Shown: positions 50,175 through 64,000 of the stretch, piece by piece
Position numbering within the stretch: the first letter of the stretch is position 1
How the letters are laid out: each line of letters begins with the position of its first letter
DNA from: Dermatophagoides farinae
Lineage: Eukaryota > Arthropoda > Arachnida > Sarcoptiformes > Pyroglyphidae
Assembly (NCBI RefSeq): GCF_024713945.1
Contig: NC_134680.1
Span: 6,817,501 to 6,881,500, forward strand
DNA: 64,000 bases
Direction: 5' to 3'
Translations under genes and position numbers: made by a program
Notes under the pieces: model-generated
What the model saw: the letters and a program-made list of their open reading frames with translations, nothing else
Database searches by the model: none
What the model was told of the DNA's origin: nothing

Positions 50175-50241
50175 CACAACGATTTTTCTTTGGCAAGCAT
50201 CATAATCAATTTTTCAAATTAACAAATAAATCATATATTGA

Positions 50242-51093
<852 letters not shown>

Positions 51094-51260
51094 ATGATAA
51101 AATGGCAACAACGGCCACAATGGCACAATAATACACCCTTACGTGCAATCATTATGTTTTTTATAATTTTCTTTTTTCTTCTATCTCTTTATTTTTTATC
51201 CAAAGTAAAAAAAACAACAAAATCAATATTGACCGAAGAGAATTGATTTTTGTTTCGAAA

Positions 51261-51266
51261 AATAAA
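51261..51266 (+). terminator. AATAAA polyadenylation signal of Der f 3
   Basis: It is the first AATAAA after the stop codon, 168 bases downstream, followed by a T-rich stretch from about 51290 that can serve as the downstream element. Confidence 0.65.
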
Positions 51267-51299
51267 ATTGAATGAACAGCCACCAGGAAAGGTTTTTTC

Positions 51300-53030
51300 A
51301 TTTCTAATGTTAATCAAAACATAACTCAGTTATTAATCAAAAGTTTTCGTTTAGCTGCTAATGAATACCCGTGAGATTCAATCACACACAACGTGATGTT
51401 GCTGGTGATTGAAACACGTGCGATTCGGACGGATGTTTGTTTGTTTTCAAGCTTTGAAAGTATTGGTAAAAAAATCGATTTGAACAGAGCCAATCATAGA
51501 ATATAAACCATACACATTGACCAGGATTTGAAATCACAAATTGGTCCAGGAAGATAATTCGAATCGAATCGAACTCATTTAAGCTTTTTCTTATCTGATA
51601 AACTAGAGTGATAACTTTTTTTTCTTTGTTATTGTCCAAATGAAAAAAAATAATGATTTAAAAGAATTTGGAACCCAAACATAACACTCAAGAGAAATCA
51701 ACAACAACAACAACAACAATCATCATCATCAATGTTCACAAACAACGGATGAGCAAGAATTTGATGAACAACGAAAAAAAAAACAATAAATTGGCTCTAA
51801 AAATAAAACTTTCGACAAATCCTCGGAGGAAGTATTTGGTAAAAGTGAAATAGAAAAACTTTCTGTCCATTCTACAATGAATCAAACGTTTTTTTCAAAT
51901 TGAAAGATTGGTTTGATGAAAAAAAAAATTCATCACTTCAAATGGCAAAATTGATTTCGATTCCGAATGAACAGATGGAATATGGATTTACAACAACAAT
52001 GCCAACTCCAACCTGCTTGTATCTTCGTATCTCAAACAAATTCGTATGAAAAATCAAACCTAATCAAAAACAAACAAACAAGCTATTGAATCATCATCAT
52101 CATAATATCGAATTATTATAATGGAATTTCGTTGTACCTGATCTATGAAAAGAAAAAAAAACATAGATGATGAAAGAAATGAAATTCTGCTTTTATTATG
52201 AATCACACACACACACAAAAAGCGATAGAATCAGAATGTTCTATTGATCGATTGATAAATGATGATGGAAAGTAGAGAAAAAAATTCTCCCAACGACAAA
52301 AAACAAATTTCTATTTCTACATTTACCGACTACAACCATAATGGATAATATAATTTCCATTTTCAGTTTCAATAGAGAGAAAAAAAAATCAAAAATACAT
52401 TCATTTCCTGTCCATAATGATGATGATGAGGATGAAAATTGCGGTGTCATTGGTAGTAGTTCGTGGTCAATTGGATTCGAAAAATTCGTATTTTTCAACA
52501 TGAAACTCTTACCGAAATAGAAATAACGAAAAAAATGTGGCCCATAACGATAATAAATTTTGATTATTTTCACTGACCATCACCACTACCACCACCAATA
52601 CCACCAACAACAACAGTAACTTTTTTTTATTGTTACAAGTTCATTGTATTTTGTGTTGTGTTTGTGTGGACGAAAAAAAAACCATTGAACCAAATATTAA
52701 TCCATTATCATCACTTCGTGACAATTAACTTTACACACACACATACAGACACAGACACAGACACGAAAACCTGAAAACGAATACACCACCAACTGGGCAT
52801 AGAAATATATCGCTACATACCGATGAAAAAAAGCGAACCAGAAAAAAATTGATACCAGAAAAGTGTATATATGCAGATACACACAATGATGATGATGATT
52901 ATGTAAATGAGATTATTGTGAAAACAAAAAAAAATAAAATTTCAATGATGATTATTATGATTATGATCGTGTTGTTGTTGTTGTTGTTGTGGTTGTAGCA
53001 AAAGAATTTGTCCGTTTTTTTCTCGTTGGT
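51300..53030. other. Repeat-rich non-coding-looking stretch
   Basis: It contains CAA, CAT, CA and GTT runs. A weak - strand exon-like piece near 52514-52575 (YYRYGPHFFRYFYF followed by GTAAGA) lacks a pyrimidine tract at its acceptor and is not called. Confidence 0.55.
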
Positions 53031-53032
53031 AG

Positions 53033-53106
53033 ATGATAAAAATAATAATCTTTGGATCATGGAGGAGTACGGTTATTAATATTCGTTATATAACGGTTAA
53101 GCCATA
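53033..53106 (+). CDS. Candidate internal (or first) exon
   Basis: A pyrimidine-rich stretch ending GGTAG (53032) precedes ATG, and a consensus donor GTAAGT starts at 53107. The 74 bases are open in the ATG frame and encode 24 residues (FGSWRSTVINIRYITVKP at the end), leaving two bases for the next codon. No continuing exon was identified and no family is recognised. Confidence 0.18.
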
Positions 53107-53965
53107 GTAAGTTATCAGGGGTTATATTATATTAACATTTATAAATCATTTAGCACTGTATTAATTGATTTTCATTAGGGTTTTTTCTCTTGCTTGCAAC
53201 ATACAAACACACACACACACAGACAGTTATTAATACTTGGTTTATAGATTATAATAATAATGATGATTATTATTGGATTGCTATTGGATCACAAAATATT
53301 AGTTAGTTACGGCTGTTTTGTTGCCTATTGTTGGTTGGTGGTGGTCATTAAACAATCGTGTATCAGCATTGAATTTTTGAATGTCAATACTTTCATTGAG
53401 TGATGAAACATTTCGAAAAGAAAAAAAAACTACTCGGAAATCAATGATGACCATCTCTCATTGTGAATTTAGTGGTGGAATTTCTAAATTTATTTCCTGC
53501 AATTTCCATACATGCCAATCAAATTTCAATGAACGGAAATGGAATTTCCAATGATGATCATTGGATGAAAAGTTTTTTTTTAACCAATGTTCTCAGGGAA
53601 ATTTCCGATTATTTTTTTAAACCAAAAAAAAAGTTGAGACAAAAAAAAGAAAAATCATTATTATTGAAAACAGAGGAATAAATTATCGAAAAAGAAACGA
53701 AAAAATCGATTTTCCTATCCATATCGGAAAAATATCCTGTTACATAATGCTTTTATTATACAACAAAAAAAAAATCTTTAATATCAGACTTGATTCAATG
53801 ACGAAAAATTGACTTGAAATTCTCATCATCTTCGAAAATGATGATGATGAATTCCGGAAAGTGAATTAAATTCAAGAATTTTTCTTTCGTTTTTCGCCAT
53901 AATAATAATTCAAAAAAGCAAAGTTATCGTTGTTGAATTGTTATTGAAAATTGCTCATCATTCAT

Positions 53966-54545
53966 TCATTCATTTTCGTTATCATGAAACGAACAAAAAT
54001 CTGAAAATACAGGACCCTGAAAATATTGTCCGATATGGAACGAACGGAAAAAACATGGCTCGGTTATGATTATCAATGTTTCGTTTATTGAACACGAGTG
54101 AAAAAAATGGGTTCCTCGTTTTTCGGTTTTTCACATCATCATCAGCATCATCATTATTATTATGCGGTTCATTTTCGTCATGTTTCATTTCATTCCATTC
54201 ATACATACAGCTTGTTCGCATGTTATGTTAAATGATAATGATGATTTTTCAATCATAATTTTTTCTACCCTGGATATAATCTAATTATATTACTACATTC
54301 AACATGGAAAAAGAGAGTGAATTCATTCGCTTTTTACGATTCTATTAACTTGTTATTATTATTGTACAAAGAATTTAAGAAATAAATCATTCAGGTTTCA
54401 CACACACAAACATGTATATTATGTGGGGACGAATTCATTTTGATTTTATTACAAGAAAAAAAAACGGATAAACTTACATTAAAACGAGCGTAAAAACCAA
54501 CCAGATAGCAACGACAATTGGTAATGTATGCTGCTTGTTTGACAT
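53966..54545 (-). CDS. Candidate three-exon secreted peptide gene
   Basis: Model on the - strand: exon 1 54478-54545, starting MSNKQHTLPIVVAIWLVF (a good signal peptide) and ending at donor GTAAGT; exon 2 54209-54269 (acceptor ATCCAG, donor GTATGT), ending SSLSFNITCEQA; exon 3 53966-54016 (acceptor TTTTCAG), GPVFSDFCSFHDNENE then TGA. Introns are 208 and 192 bases and the frame is kept through both junctions, giving 59 residues with a sequon (NIT) and two Cys in the mature part. The first exon is the strongest piece; exons 2 and 3 were fitted to it by eye and could be chance. An unspliced frame (53982-54221) overlaps. No family is recognised. Confidence 0.2.
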
Positions 54546-54549
54546 CAAA

Positions 54550-57500
54550 ATATACTTATAATGTCTTAATGATGATTTAGATGAAAATGGAAATAAAATC
54601 ACAATGATGTTGATGTTGATTTTGAGTTTTGGGCCACAAAAAACAAGAATTTTCAATGTCAATGATGATGAAATTGTTTGATAGGAATATGGGTTATGTT
54701 GAATTTCGTTTTCATCACTGTCCCATGTGTTGGTCTTGGCTAATCAGTGTTTTGTAGATCACAAGAAAGGGAGAGATCACATGTGTGTGTGTGTGTATTG
54801 AAAACTTTGCAAATTTTAAAACAAACAAAAAAGAAAGAAAAATTCAATTTTTTTCAAAAAAAACTGAATCTTTTATCTGGAAATTTGTCCCGAAATTATT
54901 GAAGAGTGTCTCTGTGTGTGTGTGCATGTTTTAGCATCATTCACAGTGTTAATAATCCAATTTAATAAATAGAGAATGCACATAATATGATCACATGTGG
55001 TGCTTTGATAATGATCAGAATTCATTCATTGATGATATGCCATATTCATTGGATGTGCGCGTGATCGATTCTAGAAAAATTTGTCGAAAGCAAAAAAAAA
55101 CGATGCATCAAACGTTTATGTTCCAATAATAATAATAATAATAACAACAACAACAACAAACAACGGCAAAATAATAATGTTTTGTTGATACAAAAAATTA
55201 AGATTTTTTTTTTATTTTGAAAGTTTGCTCGCGAGATGATTATTCATCCGTTCATATATAACATACACCCATATAACACATGATGATGAACATTATTATT
55301 ATTCATTCAAACATCAATAATCAAATCAAATTAGATAATCATACAAATAAATATAAATATAAATATATAAATAAATAAACTAGTAAACATACAGAATTTC
55401 ATTATCATCATCATCATCATCATCAGTGAAGAATATTTTTGCATGAATTCTCAATTCTATTGCATAAGATGAAAAATGCCCAAAGCGGAAAAAATGATTC
55501 ATTCAGTCTTAATAAGAATTGTGTAATGTTGAACAACAACAAACGATAAACGACAACGACGACAAAACAATTGATTGCAAAATTGTTTAGGAACAAACTA
55601 GTGTTGTTGTTCTGTTCATCAAACATGCAATTGGAAAGTGTTGAGAATCGAAAAATTGATTCGGTTCGATGTATTTTTGTACGATACCTTCAAGCAGTGT
55701 TTTGTTTGTCAAATTTTCAATTTGACGATTCCATTTTTTTTCCAAAAACGAAAAGAATTATTGCCGATTAAAATCTTGTATACCAAGTGTGCGTAGGTTT
55801 CACATATATTAAAATTGCCAATTTGTCCGCCTTCAAAATCCGTTTGTCATATTTTTAATGAATAATAATCAAATGTTTTGACAGGTATATTGCACAGGTG
55901 TGAATTTTATTTAATTGAAAAAATGTCAAATTTTTCCGACGATTATCACAATTCACCTGTTAATTGATTTTTTTTTGTTGATCAAATTGAAAATTGTCTT
56001 GATCTGTCATTTGTCGGTAAAAAAAATTGATTATCAATCACTTCATCATATGTGGATATATCAGCCGAAAGGTGAGAAATTGAAAAAATTGCTTCGTAAT
56101 TGTTCGAAACCGAAAACAAAACCGAAAACTTTTCATAATTTATTCCACTGTTGTAGATAATTTCATTTCCATTTCGATTTGTGTGTGATTCGATCAGGTA
56201 ATAATTTATCGTATGATAAACATGAGATTCTTTCGTTGGGGACACACACACATACATACACTGTTCGAGTTTAATATATTCACATTTCGGTCATCAGCTA
56301 ATTGATCGGCAATGCTTTTGTTTTCTCTTGTTTGGCTAGCCATGGCACGAACATGAATTTTTTTCTCTGATAAAAAATCAATTAGCACACACGAACACAC
56401 TGAACTCATACTGATATATTGAATTCATGGAAAAATTATTCCGTTCATGATGATGATGATCATCATCATTAATCACAATTCTAATTTAATTCTCTTCATT
56501 TTTTTTTGAAATTCATAATAACCGTCAGATGATGATGATGATGATGAAAGTAAATTAGATTCACAGCAGGTTTTTTTCAATGAATGAAAATTGAATTTTT
56601 GTTTTTCTCATTCATTTTGTTTCTTTCTTTGATTCTCTGGTATTTTTTCCAATGAAAAAATTTAATTACTTTAATTGATTTTGAGCAAACGGATTTTGTT
56701 GCTTTATTTTTCGGTTCAATTTTGAGTTTAATTTTCTTTAATATTCATTTCTCAGGTGACATATGTTGTATTTGAGAATGAGAAAATGCAAACATGATCC
56801 ATCCAAACGTTAAGAAAAAAAGTTTTTTTGTTCCAAAGAAATTTTTTTGACGTCTTTGCAAACATTGCATAACAATAGGTTCGATGAATTATTCAACCAT
56901 AAACAATGTATATTTGTGTATCGGCTTTCATTATCATCATCATCATTATCATATTGTTCCGATTGGATCAAATATCGTTTGGTCGTTTGTACATTTGTCA
57001 GTCGATGCAATACGATAATATTTTGAGGCTAGATATTTTTTTCTCAAACAAACAAACAAGCAAATCTACCGTAGTGATCATTTTGATTGAATGTAATCAC
57101 TCCCTTCTTTTCATCGTAGGTTTTTTTGTGATTGACAAACAGCTATTGTTATGATTAGCAAATATACTAATACCAACCAATTTGTTATCGGTCTCTTGGT
57201 ATGGGCTATTGTCATTCAGCAAAGATTTTTGTTGTTACCTATGGCTAGGTCAAAGTTTACCTTGGAGAAAAGGAATGAAATGAAAAAAAAGGTCAAAGGA
57301 AATTGAAGGCTAAGAAATTTTTCTTTTATTCTCAACGATCCAAAATGATCTTTCACTCTACAGTCTCAAGTCATCATTGTTCAGTGTTTCTCAGGTCTAT
57401 TCTTCTTTTTCTTTTGTCGGGTCTTTGAGTTTTATCAAACTATTTAGCTACGGCCGACTGGATTTCACACTTCTTTTTTTTCAATAGTCAGTTTCAATTG

Positions 57501-59330
57501 GATTTGAATTTGGAGAAAAAAAATCATTTTTTGATCACCAACAAACAACACAACAGACAACACGGGACAATCCGAATTGAAAATAACCACCTGCCAGGTT
57601 TTTTTTTTGTTCAACGCATATCAAACAGTTCATTATTATCATCAGAAGCAGGTATAAATTTCCAATTCCAATTTTTCCAAGAAATAGAAAAATTTCAAGT
57701 TTTCTTTTCTTCGTTGCTTGCTTGCTGCTGTTGGACAATTAGTCATGGATTCGATTGGCTTGATCAAGATGATGATTATTTTTTTACGCTAATACAAATT
57801 AATCGATTTTCAACGATTTAAACTAAATTTAAAGTGGATTTTTGTTCTTTGAGAAAAAAAAACAATCAATCGATTGATGATCATCAATTGTCAATGAACT
57901 TGAGTGGATTTCCGGATTTATATAGAAAAAAATAAAACATTAAAATCGATCAAATTCAATTGTTTGTGTTTATTTGATCAATAAATTTTGAATGATTCTT
58001 TATCGTTTATTCAAGAAAACGATGTGAATCAATCATAATCTTTCGTACACACATACAGAGACGAATAAAAGTGACAGTTCGCGTGTCTTGTTTTTTCAAA
58101 ACATTTTTTCTATTTCCGAAAAATAAAACAACAACAAAACCTTGATCCGCAAGCTTTTGTTGTTGTTTTTGATTTTCAAAATAACTACTACCCACACACC
58201 AACCGATACATGATCATTATACAATGACTTTTTTGTTGTTGCTATGATCACTAATCCTATTCGCAAAATTTGATTTTGAAAGAAAAAACTTTTTTTCTTC
58301 TTTGAAGCTCTGTGTGTGTGTGTGTGTGTTTGTTTGTGTTTAAAATTGGGTAGATAATAATCACTGTTTTCCATACCCGAAACATGGATGAATAAACGTT
58401 CCTCTTCGTGAAGAGGATTACATCTTATGTATGTTGCTATTATTGTAAATGAAAAAAAATGAGTGAAAAAAAGACAAAAACGACCAACCAAACCACCCGA
58501 ATGGTTGGAAAATTTTCACTATGTAGATCCAAATTTAGATCAATCTTCGTGTGCATGGAATTGGTTTGTTTTTTCTTGTTAGATCTAATAACAGCAACAA
58601 CAACAACAATCATCGAAAGTCAGAAAAAAAAGAAAATCAAATGATGATGATAAAGACATCAAGCGCCACACGAAACATTCTACATGATGATGATGATGAT
58701 GTGCACCATCACTAACCAACTAACCAAAGAATGGCCAGAAAAAAAAGTGAAACGCCTCTGGTTTATTTTCGGTTGTTTGATTGATTACCTATTATGAATT
58801 ATGACGGCAACCATATATTCATATGATGATCATGATGTTGTTGTGGCTAATTCGATATTTGTTGCTGTCGTATAGTTTGATTGGTTGGATAATCCATTAT
58901 TATATCATATATGGATATGGATCGACCAAAAAGGTAGTATCATCGTCATCATGGTAAGATGGATTGATGATCACGAATGATTAATAATGATTATGACACA
59001 GACCACAGAGAGAAAGAAGCTCGATCACACATTGATCAATCATTGGCAATCAAACGAATCTAAATCGGATTAACCATCGGTGATGGTAAATAGCAGACAA
59101 GAATATTTTTTTCTGATCATCAATTTTCACTTTCAAAGATGCAGAAAGAATTTTTTTCAGGCAAATTGGTCAAGACGAAAAATTTTTGAATTCTCGTCCA
59201 CATGAACGATGTGATGTCCAGCGGCTAGAAATTTGATGATGAATTTAATGAAATTTTCAATTTCAAAAATGTTTCAGAAGCCTTAATTTCTGTATAACCA
59301 CAATAGATTCAAGTATCACGATCACCGATC
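54550..59330. other. Repeat-rich non-coding-looking stretch
   Basis: It contains ATG/CAT, CA, AAT and AAC runs, for example AATAAT into AACAAC at 55128-55160. Frames of 60-107 codons (for example 57498-57821 + and 58096-58491 -) have no splice or 3'-end support and opposing frames of similar quality. Confidence 0.55.
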
Positions 59331-59389
59331 TTTATTTATTTAATTTTGAAGGAAAATTTTCTTCTTCTTCAAAAAATTAAAAGCTTTGT

Positions 59390-59575
59390 TCAGTGTTGTG
59401 TTTGAGTGAGTGGAAATTTTCTTGAAAAATTGGAAATGCAAAATTCTACGCTTGAATTATTCATCAATGCCTTCTGGCTTCCAACAATTTTTTTTGTGAA
59501 ACACTTGTAAATGGTCATCATTATAATTCGCTGCTAATCATCGTTTAAAACTTACCATAAGTGGTCAATTTTCAT
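59390..59575 (-). CDS. Candidate small two-exon gene
   Basis: On the - strand ATG at 59575 gives MKIDHL and then the consensus donor G|GTAAGT (59550-59555). Splicing to an AG at 59478-59479 (78-base intron) continues in frame through QKALMNNSSVEF to TGA at 59390-59392, 35 residues in all. Unspliced, an ATG at 59521 gives a 43-residue frame with the same end. Two overlapping AATAAA signals lie 50 bases after the stop (59331-59340), followed by a GU-rich stretch, and a CCAAT-like motif sits about 70 bases before the ATG. The acceptor has almost no pyrimidine tract. The product is not recognised. Confidence 0.2.
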
Positions 59576-59643
59576 TGAATTTAAAATTTTAAAGAGAAGC
59601 TGGAATTTCGAAAAATTTTCACAAACGTCCATGGATAGGATAC

Positions 59644-59657
59644 GCCATCTATTGGCC
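59644..59657. promoter_or_regulatory. CTCF/CCAAT-like motif, copy 2
   Basis: GCCATCTATTGGCC, identical to 48084-48097 and in the same orientation. On the - strand it reads GGCCAATAGATGGCG and lies about 70 bases upstream of the candidate ATG at 59575. Confidence 0.3.
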
Positions 59658-59659
59658 GA

Positions 59660-62600
59660 AAAAATGGGATTGAAATCTGCCAATCCATTTCAATTCGGTG
59701 GTTGATATAATTTATTTAGCTTCGTTATACCAAAAATGATGAAATGAGATGAAAAGCAGCAGCAGCAGAAGAGTAGTAGTGAAAAAATCGATTGTATACC
59801 CACCAAAATGACGACCACCTGCGCTTTTTTTCTTGTTCTTTAATCGCGTATAGTCAGTGGTGCTGTTTTCGGTGGTTGGCAGAAGAAAATTGACCAAAAT
59901 CAAATTAGCCAAATTCATTCATTTCATTTGACAACGGCAATAGATTTGTTCATTCAATTTGTTCGTCACCACTGCTACTGATGCTTTGTTTATTTTCGCG
60001 AAATAAATAAACAATTTTTGACACATCCAAGTGTGTGTAAACACAAAAACACTGCGTTTTTCGAAAATTGATTTTAGCTTCTGGAAATGAAAGTGTTGTT
60101 TCAAGAATGATCGGTGAAAAATTTATTCAAACAATCAAAGAATAATGATGATTATAATCAGATTTTCACAATTAACTATCACACTTTGGTAAGCAGATGA
60201 TGACATTGCATTCTTTATTGTCTTCATTAATTAGTTTAATCGATTATTGATGATGATGATGGTGATTTGATCCTTCTGTTCGAATCGAAGAAATGTGACC
60301 TCGATCGAAGTTCAATAAATTTGGAATAACAAAGAGAGAAATTCATTCAACGTTGGACACAGGCGGTCAATAATAATAACAAAAGGCAAAGCGTAAACAC
60401 AAACAGATGATTTGGCTAACTAAACACAAACATTCCCGGACATTGTTCACGATTGATTGGAGAAAACAGAAAAAATCCACCGGAGATTTGATTCAGCAAA
60501 AAAAAGAAAAAAGAAAATAAAATCTCAAACGTGTCAGGTCATCATCATCATCAATGATTGAATTTGTTTGTGTTTCCAAAAACAAAATGTATGAATTACA
60601 CATTTATTACAAGGCAAATGGAACAAAAAGTACACACAGACATATGGATCGTCTATTGATCCAATTGAAAATGGTTATTCGTTTGTTTGGTTGTAATTTT
60701 CACATGAATAATAATGATAATGATAAACATTCGGGTCGACGATTCCATTTTTGCACACACTAAATATTATAAAGTATTGGGGATTTTCTTTTTTTCTTTT
60801 ATTCATTCATTCACATGGATAATGGTGTTGGTCATTCATGAAAAAAATGGAATGGAATGGAATGATCGTTTATGCAAATCATTATTGATTCAATTCCTAA
60901 AGACTTGGATTTATTTCATTCTTATTTGGTTGATTGGTAAACAAATTCGTTTTTTTTCGAAATCGAAATCGACAACAACAACAACAATAACAATAAGGAC
61001 GAGAAAACAAAATAGAAAGATGTTTCAAGTGGGTTCTATGTGTACATTGAACACACACACATACACACCAACAGACAATGATGACCACCAATGATGCAAG
61101 GACATATGTATTTCGTGAATCAACGACCTATGATGATGACCACTTGACCAAAATGAGGAAACACAAGAGTAAAAAAAAAATTCCTCACTGAAAACAACAA
61201 ATGATGGTGATAGACAAAACATTGATCTCATTTCATCATCGATGATGATAATGATCAGTAATCATCATTATTATTGGAAAAGGCATGAAAACGAAAATCA
61301 AATATTTTGACACAAAATGTGATTTCAAGTGTTCAATGATCATGTCGGTAGTTCACACCTCATATTTTTTGTTGTTTGATTATCGTTTGAAATATTAGAT
61401 ATCAAGGCCACACACACACACGCTTACATGAAACATGAAATGAGAATGTTTTTTTTATTTTAAAAAATTCAAAATTCAAATAAAAATGTTTGGAATTTGA
61501 ATTCTTTTTTGTAGAAAAAAGTCAAGTTGAAACTTCAACTCAATTTAGAGAATTTTTGTTGTGGAAACAAAAACATTTCGACAATCAAGAAAATCGAATT
61601 ATAACCAATCATCAATGATGGTGAAAGGATTCTTTTTTTTCTTCAAAATAAAACGACAAATTCAATTTTTCTCCGGATTCTCTATAATAGTCCATTGGGA
61701 GACAAACAAACATGTAGTCAGTGAAATTGAAACAATAAAAAAAGAATAAATTTCTTTTCGAATCAAATTTACATATCATCATCATTAGATGAGAAATTTT
61801 CATGTTTCAACGGCCCAATAAGATTAAAGGAAATTTTCAAAATATGCGAATCATCGTTGCTGTGCTTGTTTTGGCAAGGAGGGATTGGTTGGTTGTTTGC
61901 ATTACAAATTAACAATCAAACAATTTTTTTCTGGTTATTCATACTAATGAAATACACAGATTCTCAATGTTTTTTTTGTTCAATTGTTTTTCTTCATCAT
62001 GGAACTTGTACCCTGAATCCATAATGACACAAAATAATGGCCCATTAAGGTAGATAGCGTTGTTTGTGCGAAGAATTTTTCACTTTTGCCCAATTGTTTC
62101 CAATCATCATCATTCGAATCGAAAGCAAAGAAATATTTTTTCTGTTTTTCTAAATTTAATAATAAAAAAATTTCAAAGTTTCAAAATGAAATTGATATTG
62201 AAAGTGTCTGTCTGTTTGTCTGTATGTGTGTGTTGATGTAACGATCAAATACACACACACACACACACGACGAATGGAATTGCTGCATCCAACAACCGGA
62301 ATCCAGCATCAATATCCAAGATGGTGATGCTGATGATGATCATGAATGGAAAGAAAAACATCACCATTATCAGCCTCGAGCTAAATTCTATATCGGTAGT
62401 GTGTGTATGATGGGCGTATGTGTGTGCATTATTATTATTATTTGGCATCAAACATGTCTCTCTCTCTCTTTTGAAAAATGTGAACAACAATAATAATTCT
62501 ACGAGAAAAAAAAAGAATTGAATTACCATGTGTGTGTGTGTGTTGTTTATTTTTTCTTTTTCCATCTCAAAACATTTTCTCCATTTCGATTTTTTAATTT

Positions 62601-64000
62601 TTCTCTATTTCGTCTGTGCCCGACAAACGAACAGCAAACAACAACAACAACAACTATACATTGCGATCGATGAATCGATCGATCTTTATTTCAGAAAAAA
62701 AAGTGAAAAATTGTTATTTCAATTCTGGTGAATGAATTCACCAGTTGTTCAAGCGATACGAAAACAAGTTGATGATGCAATGAATTATTATTATTATTAT
62801 TATTGGATATACCCACACATACAATTTTCCAACTATGTTTCTTTTATTTCATTTCGAAAAAAAAAAATTTTTTTGTTCGATTTGTTTCAATTGTGAAAAT
62901 GATAATTTATCATTTCCACAACAACAAGACAATTTACTCGACACACACACATGCACAAAAACACATAGATGATAGAATAGTGAAACCCAATAATAATGTG
63001 AAAATAAGATCTGATCGAAAATGATTTTCTCTATTTTTTTCTGTCCAAGAAATTCTGGTTCAATTCTGCGTGAAAAAGAATAGGAGAGATTATCATTTCT
63101 TGTTGTTATTATTGGAATACGAACGAAAAATATTCCGATTGAATGGACATGAAAATTTTCGTCTTCGGTAAAGATCCAATCATTACATTTTTTTCCGAAG
63201 CATTCAATGAATCGAAAACTTGGAAAATTGAAAAGTACCTCTATTTTATTCTGGTATCGAAAACGACAACCAAAAACATTCATCCAATAGGCAAAAAAAA
63301 ACCAGTCATCATCATCTGAAAACTATTTCGGAAATTATAACACGTGTCAGACACGTGCAATTCACACTCTATTCACAACATTATCATCATCAATAATGGA
63401 ACACACACACATGTACTGTGAAAACAACAACAACAACAGGAAATATTTCATTTTAAGAATCATTCAAACAATCTAAACGGTGTTGGAAAATATAATGGTC
63501 ATCGATCTATCGATCCAAAGCCAATAATAATGATGATGATGATGATCAATGTGTGTGGTGTGCGTGTCCGTGGGCCATAATAAATTATATTGCATGTAAT
63601 AATAATAAGTCTATGGAATACCCGACAACTGTACCCGGATTTTTTTCTTTTGTTTGTAATAATCATAATAATAATGTTTTCTGTTTTTTCGGACGGATTA
63701 TAAAAATGAAAATCCGTTTAAAATGTAAATTCAAGTTCAAAGTTTAAATGCAAAAATAATAGAGGCTTACAGAAAGTCTTTGGCAATGAAAATCTTTAAA
63801 GTAAAAAAAAAAAAGAAAAAAAACCATTGTTTTTAATGATGACCAGCTGCTGCTGCTGCTGCTACTGATTTCGATCATCATCATAAGATTCCAGATGTAG
63901 ACAATTGACCATTGGCCATAAACAACATTCTTTAGTAGAGATTATTATTCGTTGCTATTATTCAGATTAGATTCTTATCAAAATTCATGCACGAACAACG
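59660..64000. other. Repeat-rich non-coding-looking stretch
   Basis: It contains CA, GT, CAT, AAC and CTG runs and a pair of CACGTG E-boxes (63341-63357). Near 63770-63810 (- strand) a strong pyrimidine tract and AG precede a 23-base piece with a GTAAGC donor, a possible microexon but too short to judge. Frames here (for example 62849-63283 -, 144 codons) have no further support. Confidence 0.55.
63341..63357. promoter_or_regulatory. Paired CACGTG E-boxes
   Basis: CACGTGT and ACACGTG are separated by CAG, so two full E-boxes sit with centres 11 bases apart, about one helical turn. bHLH dimers of the Myc, MITF or clock type bind CACGTG. No nearby promoter is recognised. Confidence 0.3.

Noticed and set aside
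49906..50205. 99-codon + frame just upstream of Der f 3, with DCQASG resembling an Ig-domain string
   Set aside because: It begins at TTG with a stop just before, overlaps the TATA box and transcription start of Der f 3, and is Asn/His/Gln-rich from local repeats.

Overview
The window is a stretch of eukaryotic nuclear DNA from a house dust mite, almost certainly Dermatophagoides farinae. The identification rests on one gene that I recognise securely: the group 3 allergen Der f 3, a trypsin-like serine protease, at 50254-51093 on the + strand. It has two exons and one 60-base intron. The background fits this: it is very AT-rich, full of ATG/CAT trinucleotide runs, CA/GT and GA runs and short A or T runs, with no operons, ribosome binding sites or bacterial features.

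Layout. 1-50 kb is mostly non-coding in appearance, with scattered short reading frames that resemble protein but match no family I can name. The better ones have supporting signals: a pyrimidine tract plus AG before them, a GT donor after them, or a stop followed by AATAAA. These include terminal-exon candidates at 2801-3145 (+), 8399-8657 (+) and 26126-26343 (-), a three-exon membrane-protein model at 39225-40374 (+), and a two-exon model at 43858-44392 (+). 50.1-51.3 kb holds the complete Der f 3 unit: TATA box, signal peptide, propeptide, mature protease and AATAAA. 51.3-64 kb is again repeat-rich, with a candidate internal exon (53033-53106 +) and two small candidate genes on the - strand (53966-54545 and 59390-59575).

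How it works together. Der f 3 is made as a secreted zymogen for the mite gut. Its propeptide ends in Thr rather than Arg or Lys, so it is built to be cut by another protease and not by itself. No pathway or gene cluster can be read from the rest. All unnamed coding models are hypotheses: in this AT-rich sequence both strands of the same stretch can look protein-like, so confidences are kept low. I saw no tRNA, rRNA, CRISPR array or recognisable transposon.
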